A program made the translations under genes and the position numbers. The notes under the pieces are model-generated. The model did no database searches, was not told the DNA's origin, and saw only the letters and a program-made list of their open reading frames with translations. From positions 3,348,001 to 3,412,000 of the forward strand of contig NC_092363.1 of the NCBI RefSeq assembly GCF_030848805.1: a stretch of DNA of 64,000 bases, in the 5' to 3' direction. The DNA comes from Temnothorax longispinosus. Lineage: Eukaryota; Arthropoda; Insecta; Hymenoptera; Formicidae. Positions within the stretch are counted from its first letter, which is position 1, and each line of letters opens with the position of its first letter. This document shows, piece after piece, positions 24,327 to 35,231 of the stretch.

Positions 24327-24537
24327 CACGGAAAAAAATTTAGCTAAAGTCGTAAAATATGGATAACCAATATTTTTTGCAGCAAGAGCTATATTTTTTG
24401 CAGCGAGAGCTATAGTTTAGCAATAGTAGCAAAATCTTTTGTTCTCGCTGCAAAAAATGTTACTCTCATTGCAAAAAATGTTAGTTATCCATATATTACG
24501 ATTATTTTAGCCATAGTAGCTAATCTTTCTTTCCGTG
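24327..24537. mobile_element. TA-flanked MITE, CACGGAA family, copy 2
   Basis: A 211-bp element from CACGGAAAAAAATTTAGCTA to TAGCTAATCTTTCTTTCCGTG, flanked by TA on both sides. The interior has inverted TATGGATAACCAATAT / ATGTTAGTTATCCATA blocks and repeated GCTCTCGCTGCAAAAAAT-like units. It is a sister of 6,452-6,659 with better-preserved ends. Confidence 0.8.
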
Positions 24538-25870
24538 TACACGCTTTTGCTGGAGTTGCATTAGTAGACTTTATTACAATCTATTGTTCCGCGTTACAAC
24601 AAGCAACAACCAGATTTCACTTTCTTGCGGTACAAAGAAAAACAAGGCCTGGTCCACGTGGTCAGATAGACAAATAGACGGTGTGTAAAAAGAAGAGGAC
24701 GAGAGATGAAAGAAACGAACTTCAACAGTTTTGGTCCATCTATTCCGCAAGTTTTTACAATCCATCACGGTCCGTCGAATATGTACGCGCAATGTATACT
24801 ATCGGTTTCAAACAAATTTCACTTTTCACCAAAACACTTTGACCGTGACACGAAGTCACGTAAACCGATAGAAAAGCGTAGGAAAATATTCTCTTTCTTA
24901 ATTGTCATAATATAGAATTCAATACCACATGAACATTTTTTTTATATACGTAAAATCGTATTCGAACAGCCGTATGTATAATTTTCTATCCAGCGAGACT
25001 ATTAATAAACTGTAGATTATATAGATTATATAAATATTCAACATTATATTGAATATTTATAATTACTAAATATATCAATTATCAACATTGCTAATACATT
25101 TAGATTTATTAATTATTAATAAAACATTTTAAATATGTATTCTAAATGTAAATGCAAGCTTCGATAACGCCCGTATTTAAAGTCGTGTTTCTGTTGAAAA
25201 CTCACCTGAAGTAAGTTTTGAGTCGTGATGATACACTCTTGAGATAAAATTTGAATAACGATTATAAATACAGGCTTAAATCTTTTAAGTAGTGCATGAT
25301 TTAGGTATATACTTAAAACCTCATTCTGGTAATCAGATGAGTATATTTGTATAATTCAAATATATTTTTGCGCGCAGTTGCACGTCATGAAATGTGTAAA
25401 AATCTCTGAAACTGTTATTACATACTTTTAATACGTACTTGATACGTAAATTGATACGTACTTGATATATAGATAAGAAACAACTTCGTACTAATAATTA
25501 ATGATTTCATCTAAGTATTTTGGGAAAACAAATAAGATCTGCTTTTTAGCTAAATTAGTGTACACTACTCTGTACTTAAGTGAACTCTGTACTCATAATA
25601 AAATAGATATATGTTTGATATTTGCAAAAGCAAAAAGAGAAGTTTTCGTGCAGTCTAGTGCAGCAAAAAAAACCTATTTGCAGAATGAATTATTTGCTAT
25701 AGATATCAAATATGCACTTTTGAAAATAAGCGCATTGCTCAAAATTTAATTGCAATAAATATTTCGTGTGTACAAATCATTATTTATTATTAATAAAGAA
25801 ATATGTGAACTTTATACGAATAAAAAAATAGAACAATTATATTATACAAATAAGAACGAATATTTTATTG

Positions 25871-25890
25871 AATTATCATCGATGATAATT
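25871..25890. promoter_or_regulatory. Palindromic GATA-type box, UGT copy 3
   Basis: Exact 20-bp palindrome identical to that before copy 1, at the same distance from the start codon. Confidence 0.5.
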
Positions 25891-25925
25891 AAGTTTACTA
25901 TGCTCTGCTTATTATTGACAGTAAA

Positions 25926-28441
25926 ATGACGCCGATTGCTGAAACGATATTTTGGATAAGCTTTTTATACATCGCGGCACCAGTAAAAACTGCAAGGATC
26001 TTGGCGATTGTTCCAATACCATCCTACAGTCACCAAATTTGTTATCAATCATTATGGATCGCTTTGAGTCAAAGAGGACACGAAGTCGTCCTTATAACAA
26101 CAGATCCGATCAATGATCCTAGTTTGACAAATTTGACAGAAATCAACTTCCAATCTAACTACCAGATAATGAAAAAGTTTAACTTCGCCAAAAACGTTAT
26201 GGCGGGAACTCATGCGTGGTTAAGAACATCACGCACACAAATATGGCCTCTGTGTGGAGATTTTACAGAAAACATGTTTAAGCATCCAAAAGTACGTAAG
26301 ATGTATGCACCGGATAGTGATGACAAATTCGACTTAGTAATTGTAGAAGTTATAAAAATACCTAGCTTCTATGCCTTGGCGCATAGATTTAATGCACCTC
26401 TCATAGGTAAGAATAATGATATATATGAAATTATTTTACAAATGTTTTATTTAAAATTCAATTTATATTAGCGAAAACATTGAAGAAAGCCATAAATTAT
26501 TTCAACTTAAAAATTTTTAATATCCCGTACCTTCGTACACTTAAACCCCATGTCATTTAACTTACTTACTTTACTTATTTATATTCTATTTAAATTATAA
26601 TATCATTATCCACCTGATTTAATATCAAGATATTTCTTATTCTCTTTGCATCATCATTATATAATTCAAAGAAACAAAAGTTATAAAAATAAACGTGAAA
26701 ATTAGCCTGATTATTTTTCATGTATCTTGACATGTGCGTATATGTTTATAACAATATTATTTACACAATATTCTAAACTCAAATCTTGCTTAAATTAATC
26801 ACGTTTACAAAACTTATTCTATATTTATTTACAGGTGTGTCATCATTAGGACTACGTAATACAGATTATTATCTACTCGGTGCACCTGTTCTGTCATCAC
26901 ATCTTTCGGTTTGGGAAATAGAAGATGACACTGGTTTAAATCTGTCATTGTGGCGGAGGATAAATAATTTTATTCGTCAATGGTATCACATATATTACTC
27001 AATAAATTATTGTTACCCTAAACAACAAACGATAGCAGAGAAATATCTCGGAAAAAATATACCAGACATAAGAGATATGGAAAGAAACATGAGTCTTGTT
27101 TTCCACAGTCAACAAGAAGCTCTCTCGTTTGTTAGACCGACAATGCCTAATATTTTAGTATTTGGAAATTTTCATATTTCAAAAAAACCCGCGGCTTTAC
27201 CGAAGGTAATAATCATTGCTTTCAAACGTTCCAAACTATGTACATTCTTAAAAATTCGTTGATTAAAAAATTATACATTTCATTTGCTTCATGTTGAAAA
27301 TCAATTTCCATATGTACAATATATTTTATCTTCTCAAATGTAGTATATAATAAATCAAATAATTATTTCGTTTCAGGACTTGAAAGAATTTATAGCAGAT
27401 GCACCGAATGGATTTATCTATATGAGCCTAGGCACAAATGTCATGACATCAATGTTTCCGGAGCATATACGAAACGCATTTCGAGATGTATTTGCAAGTT
27501 TGCCATACAAAGTTGTATGGAAATATGACAGCGTATTGTCAAATAAAACTGACAATATCTATACCGCTAAATGGGTTCCTCAACAGAGCATTCTCGGTAA
27601 ATATATAGTGCCATAATTTAATCAGATTAATAAAAATATATGTTTATACGTATCTCTTCATTAGCCATTTCGCTCCGTTTTTCATTTTGCAGCTCAACCA
27701 AACATTAAATTATTCATATATCAAGGTGGACATCAAAGTACAGAAGAAGCCGTTTATTATACAGTACCACTTTTAGGATTACCAATATTAGCTGATCAGT
27801 ACACTCAAGTTAACAAAATGGTATCTTTAGGAGTTGGGAAACGTTTAAATATTATGGATATATCAAGAGAAAATTTGAACGCATCCATAATAAATATATT
27901 GACCGATAAAAGGTAATTATTTTTTTTACATAAGCATTCTTTTGTGTTATGTCATTAATTATTTTCGTAGAAATCTAATTATCTTAGAGAAATGTCTAAT
28001 TTTCTACGCAACATTATATATTACACATACAAAATTCACATATAATTATAATCAAAATGCAAGTGTAAAGTAATGCATTGTCTTTCATATAAGATATACT
28101 AATTTTTTTCATAATCTTTTTATATAAAATTGTTACTTTTCTCTAGATATAAAGAAAGAATGCTCGAGGTTAAAGCACTAAATGAAGATAAACCTTATGA
28201 TTCTTTGGAGCATGTAATTTGGTGGATTGAATTCGTCATTCGTCATAAAGGTGCTCCTCATCTTCGTAGCAGTATCGCTCATGAACCTTGGTATCAAAAA
28301 TACGAAATAGACGTTATAGCAATTTTATCAATTGCCATATTTGTAACGTTATTTTGTACACTAATAATTATTTATAAATTGTTAAAAATGATATTTAATC
28401 TTATAGAAATATCAGTAGTTACTAAAAAAAAGATTAATTAA
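25926..28441 (+). CDS. UDP-glycosyltransferase, array copy 3
   Basis: ER-membrane UDP-glycosyltransferase. Exons: 25,926-26,406; 26,835-27,205; 27,377-27,596; 27,693-27,912; 28,147-28,441. The joined frame is open for 528 residues. Signal peptide, catalytic-type His in PSYSHQ, WVPQQ, YQGGHQSTEEA, DQ, C-terminal helix and KKIN tail are present. The first residue pair of exon 4 reads AQPN rather than AHPN, so the His that is normally conserved in the UDP-sugar signature is Gln here. Alanine in VAKR is Gly. The frame is otherwise undamaged, so reduced or changed donor use is possible but unproven. The N-terminus starts MTPIAE rather than MKPIAQ. Confidence 0.92.
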
Positions 28442-28752
28442 CTTTTAATATGCATAGCATATTTATATTAACAAAAAATTTATATAAAAAAATTATTTAA
28501 ATATTCATATCCCAAGGGTTTAATAGATTAAATATCAGATTTTAGTATTTATGTCTACAAACAATCAGACATGGCTTCCAAAACTCAAAAATTAAAAAAC
28601 AAAATTTATTTGAAAAGAATAAAAAAACTTGATGGTAGCCAGTGAGTTACTTATTTGTTAAGATATTTTTAATGCTACTATGATTTATCGCAAGAATTTT
28701 TTTATTTCATCCAATGTTTGTTAATAAATCGCTCCATATAATAGAAGTGTTA
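28442..28752 (+). other. 3' flank of UGT copy 3
   Basis: AT-rich duplicon sequence shared with the flank of copy 4, ending where the nested inverted-repeat elements are inserted. Confidence 0.6.
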
Positions 28753-28760
28753 TAGCCGTA

Positions 28761-29102
28761 CACTGAGAGAGATAAGGCTCAGTCACAATGAGAAAAATAA
28801 GGAATAAGATAAAGGAATAAGGAATAAAGGAATGTCGCATCTCACTTTAGTACACGTACATTAAAGTGAGATGCAACATGCCTTATTCCTTATTCCTTTA
28901 TCTTATTCCTTATTTTTCTCATTGTGACTGAGCCCATAAGTGACAACAAACATTTGATATGCTGCGAGTAGCAAACTATTTGCTATTGCAACAAAAGGTT
29001 TGCTACTATTGCTAAATTAATTAACTCTCGCAGTAAACCGAGTGTTTGTTGCCACTATGGTAACAAATAATTTGCTAATACAGCAAATCCTTTTTCTCAG
29101 TG
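28761..29102. mobile_element. TA-flanked MITE, CACTGAGA family, copy 1
   Basis: Ends CACTGAGAGA and TTTTTCTCAGTG, flanked by TA. The interior repeats GCAAACTATTTGCTATTGC-like and TTTGCTACTATTGCTAA-like strings in both orientations. It is 342 bp because it contains a hairpin element; the uninterrupted sister at 34,894-35,071 is 178 bp. Confidence 0.8.
28776..28936. mobile_element. Long hairpin element with 75-bp arms
   Basis: About 161 bp whose halves, beginning GGCTCAGTCACAATGAG and ending CTCATTGTGACTGAGCC, are nearly perfect reverse complements around a short ACGTAC-rich centre. Compared with the sister element at 34,894, which lacks it, the insertion is bordered by TAA on each side. The arms are rich in AATAAGGAATAAGG-like units. 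It carries no open frame. It is the youngest insertion in the nest. Confidence 0.85.
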
Positions 29103-29236
29103 TATTCATAGTCCTTTCTTGAGGAATAAAAATTCCTTGTTCCTTATTAGTTATTCTATATTTAATTAACTTTTCTTGATCGATCAAGGAACCTTAAAAT
29201 TTATGAAGTGTAGAATGAGGGACAAGAAATCCTTAC

Positions 29237-29339
29237 CAGTATCGCTCATGAACTTTGGTATCAAAAATAGGAAATGGACGTTATAGCAATTTTATCAATT
29301 GCCATATTTGTAACGTTATTTTGTACACTAATAATTATT
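29237..29339 (+). pseudogene. UGT exon-5 fragment
   Basis: This matches the middle of UGT exon 5, from the SSIAHELWYQ region into the membrane-helix coding part, and ends abruptly at 29,339. A TAG replaces the TAC codon after the WYQK stretch. It lacks both exon borders. It lies about 0.8 kb downstream of copy 3, so it is a leftover of an extra copy or a template switch. Confidence 0.85.
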
Positions 29340-30164
29340 CGCTCGAAATTCACAGCCGGCATTAGTGTACAAAATTTCGGCAGTGGATTGAAAAAAGTAA
29401 GCAGTGGCCTATAAGGTATTGCATAGCATTGCTAAGGCAGTGTCCGAATTTTATCCGGCATTGGCTCGGCAGTACGGCAGTGGACGCCCCTTACGTTTTT
29501 TTAGAAAATACATATATCCGAATACCTAATAAATAGCACTATATTGACTACATCTTAAACAACGTTATATTTCCAAAATGTTTTTACGCTATCTTAAAGC
29601 AACATAATAGCAACAAATTCTGGTATAAACGTTTATTCGATTTGAGAGCACTTTGTATATTTTTTTTCGCATGGGGGGGGGGCCAGCTTGACACAGATTC
29701 TAGCCCCACCACATACTAAAAAACTCATTGAATTGGCTTATTGTTAGATTATTGTAGATTATTGCCGCGTTTCGAAGGACATTCGGCAAAAAGAGCAATC
29801 GACTACCCTTGCAGACTGTAATAGTGGTAATTACATGAAACAACTAAGAAACGATAAGCCACTGTTTAAGTAGCAGTTAAATGCAGGTAATTAGCTACGA
29901 TAATGGCAAATACATGCGCAACGCAGCATTTTACTTGCTGATATCGCGTTGCTTCTTGCTGAGTTTCTATAGAAAGAATTTAACAATACTTATCGCATAA
30001 CAAGTGACACGGTAGTCAATTAACTTTTACTTATACGGAAAAACGGTAAACTGTACTGCTAAAAATGAGGTTAGGAAGTGTGGTTATAAAACCTGTCTTG
30101 TGTACTGACAAAGCATAGTCAATATATGCGTGCAAGTTGATAAAAATTACTTCAGAATTTTCAA
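29340..30164 (+). other. Unassigned sequence downstream of UGT copy 3
   Basis: Not shared with the other duplicon flanks. It begins with an inverted copy of a short UGT string (29,361-29,375 is the reverse complement of 29,318-29,332), followed by repeated GGCAGTGG motifs. A run of nine or more G occurs near 29,670. No gene is recognised. Confidence 0.5.
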
Positions 30165-31961
30165 AAAGACAATAATAATAATATTTATAAACGGTATTTA
30201 TAAATAGTGACAGTATTTGTGTTTTTGTAGATACCAAATAAAAATAGGAATTGAGAACATACTCGAGGTTAATCTTGAAAAAAGATTTAAATCTGCTAAC
30301 GCAACAAAGGGTGGAATGAGGCCTACCTGCTCGCTTGGAATGAAGAAAGAATGCACCATATTAAAATGATGCAAAAGCATGGTTTTCCGCTTACTTGAGA
30401 TGATCTTTGTACACTGGCTTATAACTTTGCTAATCAACTTGAAATCAAACACAGATTCAATAATGAAACTCAAAAAGCTGGATGAGTGGCTTTATTCATT
30501 TTTGTCTAGACATCCTGATGTTTCTGTACGCAAATCAGAAAGTTTATCTCTTGCCAGAAGTCTTTGTATGTAAGTAGATTGGATTTAATGCATTCGCTGC
30601 AAGCGGTGGCTGCATGAAACGTGTACATCATTTATTGATGTTTGCCAAATGTGTGGGAAAATTATATATATATTTGTAACTAAATATGTGAAATTATAAG
30701 TTTTTTTATCATTTTACAAGATGTTAAGTGCATCTTTAACATTAAAATATGTATGGCCAACTGTTCCGTAATGCTATGGCCATCTTTTCCTTAAAGGTCA
30801 GATAAGATGGCCAATGCATATGTTGTAATACTTTGATAATATAAAATTTATGTTAAGTGTTTTCTTCTTAATTTCGATAGTTTTACGTACTTTAAGCTTC
30901 AGCGAAGGAATATACCAAACACTATTAATAAATAACAAAAATAAATGTATGTTTTTTGCATTTTAAAAAACTATGGCCATCTTACCCGAGTTTACCCTAT
31001 ACTATTATCATCTTGAAATAGAAATACCACTTGAAAATATTTTATCAAAAAGAAAATTACATAGGTATGTTTAAAAATAAATAAAGTTAACAAAAAACTA
31101 ACAAAAATTATTTAAATTCAATATTTTGATAATTTTATTATGTTCTAGACGGTTTTTGAATTTTTTACATAAATTATACATCTACTTTTAGACACACTTA
31201 TGACAAAAATTGTATGGTTATTTAAAAAATGACGGCTATTGCGATGAATTATACATATAATTTTCCAGTAGTTTAGATATGGAACATTTATGTAGCTATT
31301 AGGTTTACGTAAAATAATGACGCAATTAGTATGATAACAATAGTATATATATTGCTTACAGAAATAACATACGATAGTAATATTCCATTCTCGTTGCGTT
31401 TCTGAGCTAGTAGTCTTCTTAGCACATATTAGGTAAATATATACATTGTTTATAAACACAGTCAAAATATATTAATGTATTACAATCTCGCACTATTTCT
31501 TGTAACTATCGATTTGTAACAGAAGCAGATACGAGAGAAACAAAGAAAGAAATCCATTAAAATGGCTTCTTTGAAATACATCGTAAGTTCTATTCAGTAA
31601 TTATTGTTTAAGGAGATACATACACTTAAAACGATAAAGAAAAGAATCTGACATTTAAATACATTTAAAAAATATATTATATAAAGTTTATTTAAAAATA
31701 ACAGATTTTATTATTAAAAACATATATATATATATGTCATAAACAATTTTTGAATTTTTATGTTGCGAAACTCTTTAACTTTTTAAACAAAGAAGAGAAC
31801 AATATTATAGGAAGCCTACTCACCACTTGGGTGGAACAGATTTTCTCACGTATTCCGCATTTTACACGATAAAATTGAACAAACTTGCATACGTCACTCG
31901 TTGCATGAACTCTCACGTTAACGACTAGAAAACATTACCATCTATCAGATAATGAACGAAA
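30165..31961 (+). repeat. 1.8-kb segmental duplicate with transposon relic, copy a
   Basis: It matches 43,586-45,391 over its whole length with few differences. It holds a broken transposase fragment (30,366-30,573) and, near 30,970-31,000, a string CCATCTTACCCGAGTTTACC that resembles a transposon end. The right border at GAACGAA joins directly to the last 60 bp before UGT copy 4. The rest is AT-rich, including an (AT)n run near 31,720. Confidence 0.85.
30366..30573 (+). pseudogene. Broken pogo/Tigger-like transposase DNA-binding fragment
   Basis: Two frames joined by a frameshift read as one helix-turn-helix region of the CENP-B/Tigger type. The first reads MMQKHGFPLT, a stop, then DDLCTLAYNFANQLEIKHRF; the second reads LDEWLYSFLSRHPDVSVRKS and then ESLSLARSLCM. 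The pattern W..FL.RHP..S.RK.E..SLAR is characteristic of pogo-class transposases. The catalytic DDE domain is missing. A second copy with the same lesions is at 43,787-43,994. Confidence 0.7.
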
Positions 31962-31971
31962 CATTTTATTG

Positions 31972-31991
31972 AATTATCATCGATGATAATT
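31972..31991. promoter_or_regulatory. Palindromic GATA-type box, UGT copy 4
   Basis: Exact palindrome as before copy 1, in the only part of the 5' flank (about 60 bp) that copy 4 still shares with the other copies. Confidence 0.5.
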
Positions 31992-32026
31992 AAGTTTACT
32001 ATGCTCTGCTTATTATTGACAGTAAA

Positions 32027-34574
32027 ATGAAGCCGATTGCTCAAACGATATTTTGGATAAGCTTTTTATACATCGCGGCACCAGTAAAAACTGCAAGGAT
32101 CTTGGCGATTATTCCAATACCATCCTACAGTCACCAAATTTGTTATCATTCATTATGGATCGCTTTGAGCCAAAGAGGACACGAAGTCGTCCTTATGACA
32201 ACAGATCCGATCAATGATCCTAGTTTGACCAATTTGACAGAAATCAACTTCCAATCTAACTACCAGATAACGAAAAAGGTTAACCTCGCCAAAAACGTTA
32301 TGGCGGGGACTCATGCGTGGTTAAGAACACAACGAACACAATTTTGGCCTCTGTTTGGAGACTTAACAGAAGACATGTTTAAGCATCCAAAAGTACGTAA
32401 GATGTATGCACCGGATAGTGATGAAAAATTCGACTTAGTAATTGTAGAAGCTATAAAAGTACATAGCTTCTATGCCTTGGCGCATAGATTTAATGCACCT
32501 CTCATAGGTAAGAATAATGATAAATGTATATAAAATTATTTTACAAATGTTTCATTTAAAATTCATTTTATATTAGTGAAAACATTGAAGAAAACCATAA
32601 ATTACTTCAACTTTAAAATTTTTAATATCCTATACTTTCGTATACTTATTAAACCCCATATTATTTAAATTATTTACTTTATTTATTTATATTCTATTTA
32701 AATAAGTTTTATGTCCATAAAATTAGTTAAAAAATATAATGTTATTATCCACACGGTTTAATGTCAAGATATTTCTTATTCTCTTTGTGTCATCATTATA
32801 TAATCCAAAGAAACATAAAAATAAAATATAAACGTGAAAATTAACCTAATTATTTTTCATGTATCTTGACATGTGCGTATATGTTTATAATGATATTATT
32901 TACTCAATTTTCTAAACTCAAATCTTGTTTAAATTAATCACGTTTACAAAACTTATTCAATATTTATTTACAGGTGTGTCATCATTAGGACTGCGTAATA
33001 TAGATTATTATCTACTCGGTGCACCTGTTCTGTCATCACATCCTTCGGTTTGGGAAATAGAAGATGACACCGGTTTAAATCTGTCATTGTGGCGGAGGAT
33101 GAAGAATTTTATTCGTCAATGGTATCACATATATTACTCAATAAATTATTATTACGCTGAACAGCAAGCGATAGCAGAAAAATATCTCGGAAAAAATATA
33201 CCAGACATAAGAGATATGGAAAGAAACATGAGTCTTGTTTTCCACAGTCAACAAGAAGCTCTCTCGTTTGTTAGACCGACAATGCCTAATATTTTAGTAT
33301 TTGGAAATTTTCATATTTCAAAAAATCCCGCGGCTTTACCGAAGGTAATCATTGCTTTCAAACGTTTCAAACTATGTACATTCTTAAAAATTCGTTAATT
33401 AAAAAATTATACATTTTATTTGCTTTATATTTAAAATCAATTTCCATATGTACAAAATATTTTATCTTCTCAAATGTAGTATATAAATTAAATAATAATT
33501 TCGTTTCAGGACTTGAAAGAATTTATAGCAGATGCACCGAATGGATTTATCTATATGAGTCTAGGCACAAATGTCATGACATCAGTGTTTCCAGAGCATA
33601 TTCGAAACGCATTTCGAGATGTATTTGCAAGTTTGCCATACAAAGTTGTATGGAAATATGACAGCGAATTGTCAAATAAAACTGACAATATCTATATCGC
33701 TAAATGGGTTTCTCAACAGAGCATTCTCGGTAAATATATAGTGCAATAATTTAATCAGATTAATAAAAATATATGTTTATACGTATCTCTTCATTAGCCA
33801 TTTCGCTCCGCTTTTTATTTTGCAGCTCATCCAAACATTAAATTATTCATATATCAAGGTGGATATCAAAGTACAGAAGAAGCCGTTTATTATACAGTAC
33901 CACTTTTAGGATTACCAATATTAGCTGATCAGTACACTCAAGTTAACAAAATGGTATCTTTAGGAGTTGCGAAACGTTTAAATATTATGGATATATCAAG
34001 AGAAAATTTGAACGCATCCATAATAGATATATTGACCGATAAAAGGTAATTATTTTTTTTACATAAGCATTCTCCAGTGTTATGTCATTAATTATTTTCG
34101 TAGAAATCTAATTATCTTAGAGAAATGTCTAATTTTCTACGCAACATTATATATTACACATACAAAATTCACATATAATTATAATCAAAATGCAAGTGTA
34201 AAGTAATGCATTGTCTTTCATATAAGATATACTAATTTTCTTCATAATCTTTTTATATAAAATTGTTACTTTTCTCTAGATATAAAAAAAGAATGCTCGA
34301 GGTTAAAGCACTAAATGAAGATAAACCGTATGATTCTTTGGAGCATGTAATTTGGTGGATTGAATTCGTCATTCGTCATAAAGGTGCTCCTCATCTTCGT
34401 AGCAGTATCGCTCATGAACCTTGGTATCAAAAATACGAAATAGACGTTATAGCAATTTTATCAATTGCCATATTTGTAACGTTATTTTGTACACTAATAA
34501 TTATTTATAAATTGTTAAAAATGATATTTAATCTTATAGAAATATCAGTAGTTACTAAAAAAAAGATTAATTAA
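32027..34574 (+). CDS. UDP-glycosyltransferase, array copy 4
   Basis: ER-membrane UDP-glycosyltransferase. Exons: 32,027-32,507; 32,974-33,344; 33,510-33,729; 33,826-34,045; 34,280-34,574. The joined frame is open for 528 residues with all family landmarks. Two oddities are visible. The motif at the start of the UDP-sugar signature reads WVSQQ instead of W(I/V)PQQ, so a very conserved Pro is Ser. The 5' flank beyond about 60 bp is a transposon-derived segment instead of the duplicon flank of the sisters, so expression may differ. Exon 5 is essentially identical to that of copy 3, including APHLRSSIAHEPWYQ. The signature continues YQGGYQSTEEA. Confidence 0.92.
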
Positions 34575-34885
34575 CTTTTAATATGCATAGCATATTTATA
34601 TTAACAAAATATTTATATCAAAAAGTTATTTAAATATTCATATCCCAAAAGTTTAATAGATTAAATATCAGATTTTAGTATTTATGTCTACAAACAATCA
34701 GACATGGCTTCCAAAACTCAAAAATTAAAAAACAAAATTTATTTAAAAAGAATAAAAAAAGTTGATGGTAGCCAGTGAGTTACTTATTTGTTAAGATATT
34801 TTTAATGCTACTATGATTTATTGCAAGAATTTTTTTATTTCATCCAATGTTTGTTAATAAATCGCTCCATATAATAGAAGTGTTA
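34575..34885 (+). other. 3' flank of UGT copy 4
   Basis: AT-rich duplicon sequence that closely matches 28,442-28,752. Confidence 0.6.
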
Positions 34886-35231
34886 TAGCCGTACACTGAG
34901 AGAAATAAGTGACAATAAACATTTGATATGTTGCGAGTAGCAAACTATTTGCTATTGCAACAAAAGGTTTGCTACTATTGCTAAATTAATTAACTCTCGC
35001 AGCAAACCAAGTGTTTGTTGCCACTATGGTAACAAATAATTTGTTAATACAGCAAATCCTTTTTCTCAGTGTATTCATAGTCCTTTCTTGAGGAATAAAA
35101 ATTCCTTGTTCCTTATTAGTTATTTTATATTCCATTAACCTTTCTTGATCAATCAAGGAACCTTAAAATTTATGAAGTGTGGAATGAGGAACAAGAAATC
35201 CTTACTCAAGGAAGAACTATGAATACGGCTA
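34886..35231. mobile_element. TAGCCG inverted-repeat element with nested MITE
   Basis: The outer element has ends TAGCCGTATTCATAGT / ACTATGAATACGGCTA and TTA on both flanks. The uninterrupted target is seen after copies 1 and 2 (for example about 15,308). A CACTGAGA-family MITE (34,894-35,071) is inserted at a TA in its left arm. Confidence 0.8.
34894..35071. mobile_element. TA-flanked MITE, CACTGAGA family, copy 2
   Basis: 178 bp from CACTGAGAGAAATAAGTGAC to TTTTTCTCAGTG with TA on each side. It lacks the hairpin insertion seen in the sister copy. Confidence 0.8.

Larger units (their letters stand above)
23246..25870 (+). other. 5' flank of UGT copy 3
   Basis: It begins with the distal duplicon block shared with 11,400-11,757, then a transposon left end at 23,622, a MITE at 24,327-24,537, and duplicon sequence from 24,540 that matches the flanks of copies 2, 5 and 6. 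The GCGCGCAGTTGCACGTCAT block is at about 25,371. The CTAAATTAGTGTACACTACT block is at about 25,549. Confidence 0.6.
28753..29236. mobile_element. Nested inverted-repeat elements, three levels
   Basis: The outermost element starts TAGCCGTATTCATAGT (split by the next insertion). In the paralogous copy after UGT 4 it ends with the inverted ACTATGAATACGGCTA, flanked by TTA on both sides. The middle element (28,761-29,102) sits at a TA in its left arm. A hairpin element (28,776-28,936) sits inside the middle one. Here the outer element is cut off at 29,236, where a piece of UGT exon 5 begins. Confidence 0.75.
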
